Shown here in pieces: positions 57,839 to 63,113 of a stretch of DNA of 63,113 nt. Position 1 is the first letter of the stretch. Each line of letters begins with the position of its first letter. This stretch comes from Prochlorococcus sp. AG-409-P01 (GTDB taxonomy: Bacteria; Cyanobacteriota; Cyanobacteriia; PCC-6307; Cyanobiaceae). A program made the translations under genes and the position numbers. The notes beneath the pieces were generated by a model. That model saw only the letters and a list, made by a program, of their open reading frames with translations, ran no database searches and was not told the DNA's origin. The stretch is taken from contig QCKM01000009.1 of NCBI GenBank assembly GCA_003215335.1, positions 1 through 63,113 of the forward strand, given 5' to 3'.

Positions 57839-58591
57839 TTATCTCTTTTCTTGTATTCCAAAAAGAGGATCAGTTCGAGGATATTGGATAAGCTTCTTCA
57901 TCTCTCTGACAGCTTCCTGAAGTCCAATAGATAGAGCTCTTGTGACAATGGTGTGTCCGATATTTAGCTCCTCCATATCTTGTATTGCAGCTATTGGCTC
58001 TACATTTTGATAAGTCAGTCCATGCCCCGCGTTAACTCTTAGTCCAAGACTTTTGGCTCTTGTTGTTGCTTCTATTAGCTTTGCTAATTCAACATATTTG
58101 GCTTTGGCGGGTGCCAGGGCATATTTGCCAGTGTGGAGTTCTATCCAATTTGCTTGGCTTTTTGAGCAGGCTTCAATTTGACGTCCATCAGGATCTACGA
58201 ACAAGCTCACCGGAATATTGGCTGTTTGAAGCTGGTTGATCATGGTTGTGAGAGGTTTTTGTTGATTTAAAACATCTAGTCCTCCTTCAGTTGTGACTTC
58301 TTCTCGCCTTTCTGGAACAAATGTAACCATGTCTGGGCGGGTCTTAATTGCCATCTGAACCATCTCAGGAGTTGCTGCAATTTCTAGATTGAGTCGTGTT
58401 TGCAAAGTCGCTCTTAGAAGCTCCACATCACGGTCTTGGATGTGACGACGATCTTCTCTGAGATGGACAGTGATTCCATCTGCCCCACCAAGTTCAGCAA
58501 GTAATGCCATAGGCACCGGATCGGGTTCGTTTGTTTGGCGGGCTTCACGTACATTTGCAATGTGGTCAATGTTCACCCCAAGGCTTGCCAT
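57839..58591 (-). CDS. pdxJ: pyridoxine 5'-phosphate synthase
   Basis: Last ring-closing step of DXP-dependent vitamin B6 synthesis. 250 residues. [15 protein letters not shown] at the start, [17 protein letters not shown] near residue 32, VSLFVDPD near residue 132, and [11 protein letters not shown] near residue 192. All family-typical, TIM barrel. It is convergent with the Nif11-like gene and divergent from plsC. Confidence 0.95.
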   Translation of the reverse strand: MASLGVNIDHIANVREARQTNEPDPVPMALLAELGGADGITVHLREDRRHIQDRDVELLRATLQTRLNLEIAATPEMVQMAIKTRPDMVTFVPERREEVTTEGGLDVLNQQKPLTTMINQLQTANIPVSLFVDPDGRQIEACSKSQANWIELHTGKYALAPAKAKYVELAKLIEATTRAKSLGLRVNAGHGLTYQNVEPIAAIQDMEELNIGHTIVTRALSIGLQEAVREMKKLIQYPRTDPLFGIQEKR

Positions 58592-58744
58592 GACTGGATT
58601 CCATTAGGTTTAATCCTATTCCGGCTTGGTGAACTTGACTTGCTTTGTCTCCTTAGCCGCCGAATCAACTGCCCAATGCAAATAGTAGAAAGCAGTTGAT
58701 AAGTTTTAAGTTCAGATAATTGGATGATTTCGTGAAGGCCCCCC

Positions 58745-59425
58745 TTGGATCTGGCTACCCGTGAAACGAGCTTGTGTTTGGGGGTTGATCCTTTTTGGAG
58801 TCCATTGGCAATGGTTACTACTCAGGACCTTGTGCTAAGAAATTTTTTTCGGGAGAGGATTGTCTTAGGTCAAGAGTATTTGCCTAAGGATGGCCCAGTA
58901 CTACTTGCTCCAACACATCGTGCCCGTTGGGATGCCCTCATGCTTCCCATGGCTGCAGGTAGGAGGGTGACTGGAAGAGATTGCAGATTTATGGTTACTG
59001 TTACGGAGATGAAAGGCTTGCAAGGCTGGTTTTTACATCGATTGGGATGTTTTCCTGTAGATCAATCTCGACCATCTTTAAAGGCTCTTAGATATTCAAT
59101 TGATTTGATGGTTGACGGCCAACAATTGGTTGTTTTCCCAGAGGGAAAGATTAATCGGTCTAGGGGGCCTATCACTATTCAACAGGGCTTGGCTCGACTG
59201 GCTCAAATGGCTTTGCGTAAGGGGGTAAATGTGCAAGTGGTTCCAGTTGGTTTGGGCTATAGCGAGGCGATTCCTGAATTGTTTGGTAAGGCTGCAATTT
59301 GTTTCTCGGAGCCTATGACAGTTCCTCAGTTCAGCAGAGATGGAACAAGAAGTTTCAACAATGAGCTTTGCGAAAGAATGCACGCAGCTGAACAAGCGGC
59401 CCTTATGGCCGTTGGCCGTTATTAG
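58745..59425 (+). CDS. plsC: 1-acylglycerol-3-phosphate acyltransferase (PlsC family)
   Basis: 226 residues from TTG at 58745; ATG at 58811 would remove the first 22, but I recall similar GVDPFWS-type starts in relatives. The acyltransferase motif PTHRARWDALM near residue 57 has the catalytic H-x4-D, and FPEGKINRSRGP near residue 132 is the acceptor-binding motif. Makes phosphatidic acid, the substrate of CdsA at 27.7 kb. Confidence 0.85.
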   Translation: MDLATRETSLCLGVDPFWSPLAMVTTQDLVLRNFFRERIVLGQEYLPKDGPVLLAPTHRARWDALMLPMAAGRRVTGRDCRFMVTVTEMKGLQGWFLHRLGCFPVDQSRPSLKALRYSIDLMVDGQQLVVFPEGKINRSRGPITIQQGLARLAQMALRKGVNVQVVPVGLGYSEAIPELFGKAAICFSEPMTVPQFSRDGTRSFNNELCERMHAAEQAALMAVGRY

Positions 59426-59465
59426 ATAGCCCTTTAAAGTTCCGCTCATATGCCCCTTTTTGATT

Positions 59466-60008
59466 ATGTCTATGCGTTGTCAACGTCAGATGACCGTGTT
59501 TGCTCTTCTTGCTGGTCTGTTTTTTTGTCCTATTGCCACATTCGCTGAATCTTCTTCACAAGCAAGTTACAAAGTTTTGGCTAAAAAGACAGGGGGCTTC
59601 AATGTCTCTTCAGTTAAGGACCTTTTGATTAAAGGAGATGCAGAGGCGGCAAGAGGAAACCTTGAAAAAGCCCGAAAACATTACGAAAAAGCCAAAAAAG
59701 CTTCCAGGGAATTGCTTTCTTTTTACCAGAGTTTGGCCGGCTCATTTAGGGGCCTAGATGCACGGATTCCTAGGGAAATGGACTCCAAAGGTCGAGAGGC
59801 ATTGGTCCTATTGGCGAAAGTCAATCTCAACCTTGCTGCTGTTTGGCGCCGAAAAAATCAGCCTGAGGTTGCAGTTCCTCTTTTGGTTGAGGTAGTAAGG
59901 CTTGTCACTCCCGCTGCGCGAGAAGGTCAGCAGGCTTATCAAAGGCTTTTGGAATTGGGCTTTGTTGATACTCCCTATGCTGCTGCTAGAGGTAGTTCTC
60001 TTGACTGA
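59466..60008 (+). CDS. exported helical-repeat protein, unknown
   Basis: 180 residues from the ATG at 59466. Signal peptide with VFALLAGLFFCP and cleavage after TFAES near residue 28. The mature part is helical with a TPR-like pair (GDAEAARGNLEKARKHYEKA and LAKVNLNLAAVWRRKNQPEV). Lumenal or periplasmic. No named family. It is followed by the bolA gene after 55 bases. Confidence 0.65.
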   Translation: MSMRCQRQMTVFALLAGLFFCPIATFAESSSQASYKVLAKKTGGFNVSSVKDLLIKGDAEAARGNLEKARKHYEKAKKASRELLSFYQSLAGSFRGLDARIPREMDSKGREALVLLAKVNLNLAAVWRRKNQPEVAVPLLVEVVRLVTPAAREGQQAYQRLLELGFVDTPYAAARGSSLD

Positions 60009-60063
60009 TTAATTGGTCTGGATGTTTTCTGTCAGTATTTCATTTGATTTCGCACTTTTTTAA

Positions 60064-60297
60064 ATGGTTCAATTTGACGATGTTTGCAGTGCAATTAAAA
60101 GAGCAATGCCAGATGCTGAGGTCATTGTTGAAGACATCAACGGCGGAGGAGATCACCTTCATGTAAAGGTTGTTTCCAGTGCGTTTGTTGGCATGTCTTT
60201 AATCCGTCAGCATCAAATGGTCTATGGCGCTCTTAAGGATGAGTTGGCCAGTGAGGCTATACATGCTCTTGCCTTAAATACATCAACCCCTAACTAA
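60064..60297 (+). CDS. bolA: BolA-family protein
   Basis: 77 residues with [22 protein letters not shown] near residue 17 and [16 protein letters not shown] near residue 46, the BolA core. BolA and CGFS glutaredoxin form a heterodimer around a 2Fe-2S cluster. The partner gene lies 16 bases downstream. Confidence 0.94.
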   Translation: MVQFDDVCSAIKRAMPDAEVIVEDINGGGDHLHVKVVSSAFVGMSLIRQHQMVYGALKDELASEAIHALALNTSTPN

Positions 60298-60313
60298 GAC
60301 TTCTTCCTTTCCT

Positions 60314-60637
60314 ATGGATCCCAAGACTCTTAATCGAATTGAGACATTGCTTCAGTCAAGTCCAATTATGGTTTTTATGAAGGGCACGAAACTAATGCCA
60401 CAGTGCGGCTTTTCAAATAATGTTGTTCAGATTCTCAATGCTCTTGGAATGAACTTTGAGACTTTTGACGTCCTGACAGATATGGAAATTCGTGAAGGCA
60501 TTAAGGAATTTTCAAACTGGCCAACTATTCCTCAGGTTTATGTAAAGGGGGAATTTATTGGTGGGTCTGATATTTTGATTGAGATGTATAACTCAGGAGA
60601 ACTTCAAGAGAAACTAGAGGTTTCTTTAGCTTCATAA
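60314..60637 (+). CDS. grxD: monothiol CGFS glutaredoxin
   Basis: 107 residues. The CGFS active site is in QCGFSNNVVQ near residue 31, after VFMKGTKLMP; TIPQVYVKGEFIGGSD near residue 75 binds glutathione. It holds and transfers Fe-S clusters with BolA, whose gene is just upstream, likely in one transcript. Confidence 0.95.
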   Translation: MDPKTLNRIETLLQSSPIMVFMKGTKLMPQCGFSNNVVQILNALGMNFETFDVLTDMEIREGIKEFSNWPTIPQVYVKGEFIGGSDILIEMYNSGELQEKLEVSLAS

Positions 60638-60653
60638 GACTTCCTTTGTTTTC

Positions 60654-60926
60654 TTACCACCCTTTTTCCTTTTGTTGAAAGAGCGTACTTATGTCACCAT
60701 CTGGTCCGATGAAGCTAGAAGGGTCAAGAATCCATCTTTCTATAAGTGATTCAAGCTTGGCCTGCTCTTTCTGATCTAACCGGTTGCAACGTCTTAGGGC
60801 GTGTAAGTACCCATCGGCATATAGTCGCAATTCAAAAGGACTGTGATTTCTCGTAGTTAGTTCTTGGCATGCATCACAAATTGATTGGAAGTGCCTTATT
60901 GCCTCAGGGTGATCAATTGATGTCAT
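60654..60926 (-). CDS. cyanobacterial conserved hypothetical protein
   Basis: 90 residues with FQSICDACQELT near residue 13, LRLYADGYLHALR near residue 33 and a helical rest. The AICDACQEL / LYADGYLHALR pattern is one I associate with a cyanobacteria-only family (possibly DUF6761). Function unknown. Convergent with grxD and divergent from the response regulator. Confidence 0.65.
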   Translation of the reverse strand: MTSIDHPEAIRHFQSICDACQELTTRNHSPFELRLYADGYLHALRRCNRLDQKEQAKLESLIERWILDPSSFIGPDGDISTLFQQKEKGW

Positions 60927-61002
60927 TGTCTTCTAGTAAGGAGGCCTTTCCTAACAGACTGGCATTGAATTTGGTTAGCGTAAGGGGGCTCTGTATTTAC
61001 AA

Positions 61003-61767
61003 GTGACTTTTCCATCTCAAGATCTACTCTCAGCGGAGCAAAATCAATCCCCAATGGGTTCTTCCGATTTGGCCTCAGGTTCACCTAATGGCCCTTCAAG
61101 GGTTTTGGTGGTTGAACCTCATCCGACTCTTCGAACTGTCTTGGTGCAGCGTTTAAGACAGGATGGACATTTGACTGCTGCGGTTCATTCGGCAGCTGAA
61201 GCAATCAATCTTTGCCGAGATGAAGCACCTGATCTTCTTGTGAGTTCAGAAATACTTGAAAAAAGTTCTGCATTACGTCTGGCTCAGCAACTTGGCTGTC
61301 AGGTCATAGTTCTCACTGCTCGAACTGGTGTCGAGCCAGTAGTTGGACTCTTGAACGAAGGTGCTGATGATGTACTTAGAAAACCATTTGGTCTTGAAGA
61401 GCTGGCAGCACGCTCCAGAACATTGTTAAAGCGTGGTCGAAGTGGTCTTCAAGAATGTGTATCTGTAGGGCCACTTGAAGTTCATTTGCTTTTGAGGCAA
61501 GTCACTCTTCGTGAGAAGCCTGTTGAGTTAAGTCCAAGGGAATTTGCGCTTCTCTGTGCTCTATTGATGCCTCCTGGCATGGTTCGTAGTCGTCAGGAGC
61601 TTCTCAGAATGGCTTGGCCTCCTTTTAGTGGAGGTCCACGATCAGTTGACACACAAGTGTTAACACTTAGACGAAAACTTGAGCAAGCCGGACTTGGTGA
61701 AGGAGGAGGTATTACAACTGTTCGTCAGCAAGGATATCGATTTAGTTTAGATAACCTACCTTCATAA
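61003..61767 (+). CDS. OmpR/PhoB-type response regulator with a degenerate receiver
   Basis: 254 residues starting at GTG 61003. After a 30-residue polar tail comes a receiver (RVLVVEPHPTLR to LLKRG), then a winged-helix DNA-binding domain (LSPREFALLCALL, then RSVDTQVLTLRRKLEQAG and TTVRQQGYRF). The receiver keeps LTAR and LRKPFG, but the phospho-accepting Asp is Ser (APDLLVSSEI near residue 80) and the acidic pair is EP. So it likely works without phosphorylation. Target genes unknown. No kinase is nearby. Confidence 0.85.
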   Translation: MTFPSQDLLSAEQNQSPMGSSDLASGSPNGPSRVLVVEPHPTLRTVLVQRLRQDGHLTAAVHSAAEAINLCRDEAPDLLVSSEILEKSSALRLAQQLGCQVIVLTARTGVEPVVGLLNEGADDVLRKPFGLEELAARSRTLLKRGRSGLQECVSVGPLEVHLLLRQVTLREKPVELSPREFALLCALLMPPGMVRSRQELLRMAWPPFSGGPRSVDTQVLTLRRKLEQAGLGEGGGITTVRQQGYRFSLDNLPS

Positions 61768-61826
61768 TCTTATTTATTCTTGCTTGGAAATCTTATTTAA
61801 ATTTGGTTGATTTAAGGATGATTTGT

Positions 61827-63113
61827 TTACTTTGGAAGACTCCATTTGTTGATCCCTAGCTCAGCTCCAATTTTATGAGCACAAGCATATCCGCTGAAGG
61901 CCACAGCATTAAGACCTTGTCCAGGGAAGCATGAGTCTCCAACACAAAAAAGGCCTTTAATTCCAGTGCTGTTAAAGGGCATTGTTAATAAGCCAGGGAG
62001 ACGCATTGAAGGTATTGGACCATAACTTCCTTGGAATCTTCCTAAAAACCGTCGATGACTTCTAGGAGTGCCTATTTCCTTATGAGTGATTGAACTTTGA
62101 AGCCCTGGAATAATCTTTTCTAGCCTCGAAATAAGAATATTTGCGTCATTTTGCTTTTTGTTTGCATATTCAGAAGGGCTCAACCCTTTCCATTCATTTA
62201 TTGAAGAAGGTGTAAATGTATGAACAATATGATGCCCATCAGGAGCTAAGCTTGGATCAAGCAAGGTGGGCATAGAGACGAAAGCAACTCCTTGCTCAGA
62301 ATTCATTTCATTCCATTGCTCTAAAAGAAGGTGATGACAATGCTTTTGTGCTGCTATCCCTTCGCTTTTTACACCAAGATGGAGCGATAAAAATGATGGA
62401 GAGGGCCTGTATCTACGAAGCCAGGTCTTTTCTTTTTCTGGCACATAATCCGCATCTATTAGTGGATTTTTTGAACCTTCTCCTCCAAAAGTATCCCAAC
62501 GAGTGGCATTGGAGATCACTCTTCTCGAATGAATCTCTTCACCAGTAGAAAGCTTTACGCCAATAGCTTTTTTGTCTTCTAACAAGACTTTTACAACTCT
62601 TGCCTTGTAGCGGATTTGGCCGCCATTGTTTTTTAGACCGCGTACAAGTTTTTCGGCAATAATTCCCACTCCTCCTCTTGGGTAGTTGATTCCGCCAGCA
62701 TGACGATCTGAGAAAACCATGCCTGCGTTAATCATGGGTGTTTCGTTGGCTGGCATTACAGACCAACAAAAACATTCAATATCAATAAACCTTAAGAGCT
62801 CCGGATCTTTTATGAGACGACGGGCTAAATCTCCAACATTGATTGGTAACCATCGAGCAAGGCCTAAACACGAGAGTGGTGATTTAAAAAAAACCTTTGC
62901 TAAATAGGCTGGATCTTCAATAGATAAAAGTGGCATCGAATCTAGACAATTAAAAACTTCCCAGCAAATGTCATAGAAACTTCGAATACCTTTTGCTTCG
63001 TGTGGAAAAAGAGCTGTGAGGTCATTGATGAATTTGTTGTAGTCCCTATCCACAGCTAGCTCTAGTCCTCCGGGGAGGTGATATGCAAGCTGAACAGGGT
63101 CAGGGAATGTTTC
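61827..63113 (-). CDS. crtH: carotenoid isomerase (CRTISO/CrtH-like), N-terminus cut by the window edge
   Basis: Flavoprotein of the phytoene desaturase superfamily that isomerises poly-cis-lycopene. The frame is open to base 63113, so the N-terminal FAD-binding Rossmann motif lies outside. About 429 residues are visible. NYPRGGVGIIAEKLVRGLK near the middle, the SNATRWDTF segment and the C-terminal GLFCVGDSCFPGQGLNAVAFSG (FAD-binding) fit CRTISO. A CrtP/CrtQ desaturase is less likely from these motifs. Confidence 0.85.
   Translation of the reverse strand, partial: ETFPDPVQLAYHLPGGLELAVDRDYNKFINDLTALFPHEAKGIRSFYDICWEVFNCLDSMPLLSIEDPAYLAKVFFKSPLSCLGLARWLPINVGDLARRLIKDPELLRFIDIECFCWSVMPANETPMINAGMVFSDRHAGGINYPRGGVGIIAEKLVRGLKNNGGQIRYKARVVKVLLEDKKAIGVKLSTGEEIHSRRVISNATRWDTFGGEGSKNPLIDADYVPEKEKTWLRRYRPSPSFLSLHLGVKSEGIAAQKHCHHLLLEQWNEMNSEQGVAFVSMPTLLDPSLAPDGHHIVHTFTPSSINEWKGLSPSEYANKKQNDANILISRLEKIIPGLQSSITHKEIGTPRSHRRFLGRFQGSYGPIPSMRLPGLLTMPFNSTGIKGLFCVGDSCFPGQGLNAVAFSGYACAHKIGAELGINKWSLPK

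Noticed and set aside
1-63113. CRISPR arrays, insertion sequences, integrases, rRNA, SRP RNA, tmRNA and RNase P RNA
   Set aside because: Looked for by eye in the spacers on both strands; no repeat array, transposase motif or RNA core sequence was seen. A covariance-model search would be needed to exclude small RNAs.

Overview
The window reads as chromosomal DNA of a marine picocyanobacterium, most likely a low-light-adapted Prochlorococcus. I infer this from AT-rich, tightly packed genes and cyanobacteria-specific families (PAM68, PsbP, DUF1816, DUF3288, a CRTISO-type carotenoid isomerase, a solanesyl-type prenyl transferase). A complete RecBCD set and a cdaA-type c-di-AMP synthase are also present. 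Strain-level identity is an inference, not read from the sequence. No transposase, integrase, CRISPR array, rRNA operon or phage gene was seen; this is core genome with a few small accessory or hypothetical genes.

Layout. 1-6.4 kb: murI (cut by the window edge), solanesyl diphosphate synthase, a HAD phosphatase, acetyl-CoA synthetase, a DUF1350 protein and a DnaQ-like exonuclease. 6.5-10.8 kb: a small hypothetical gene with a perfect 20-bp terminator, tRNA-Pro(GGG), msrA, an ABC exporter and a DUF3288 gene. 10.8-20.8 kb: trpD behind an attenuator-like hairpin, carA, a STAS / Mini-RNase III / RlmB run, DUF1816, gatA and dnaE. 20.8-24.4 kb, mostly minus strand: PAM68, rpsO, ruvA, a lipoprotein, a glycine-zipper protein and a DMT permease. 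24.5-28.6 kb: dnaG, a string of small unknown genes, then cdsA.

28.6-33.9 kb, minus strand: overlapping DUF2993, alpha/beta-hydrolase and Fe-alcohol-dehydrogenase genes, then clpC. 34.1-41.8 kb: rimI, lysA, then the close-packed dacA-uppS-bioB-trhO run joining c-di-AMP, cell-wall carrier lipid, biotin and tRNA modification; then lipA and recR on the minus strand. 41.8-47.3 kb: PsbP, an ABC exporter broken by a 12-G tract, an RRM protein and a DEAD-box helicase. 47.6-57.2 kb: recC, a membrane methyltransferase, recB and recD on the minus strand. 57.4-63.1 kb: a Nif11-like membrane protein, pdxJ, PlsC, bolA-grxD, a response regulator lacking its phosphate-accepting Asp, and the carotenoid isomerase cut by the right edge.

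The observations most worth a second look are these: the poly-C(12) tract that puts the start of an ABC exporter out of frame (possible phase switch); recR with no ATG, GTG or TTG start; a terminator-type hairpin 8 bases before the trpD start; the Asp-less response regulator; and a 34-codon ORF coupled to cdsA at both ends. No clearly new multi-gene system was recognised.
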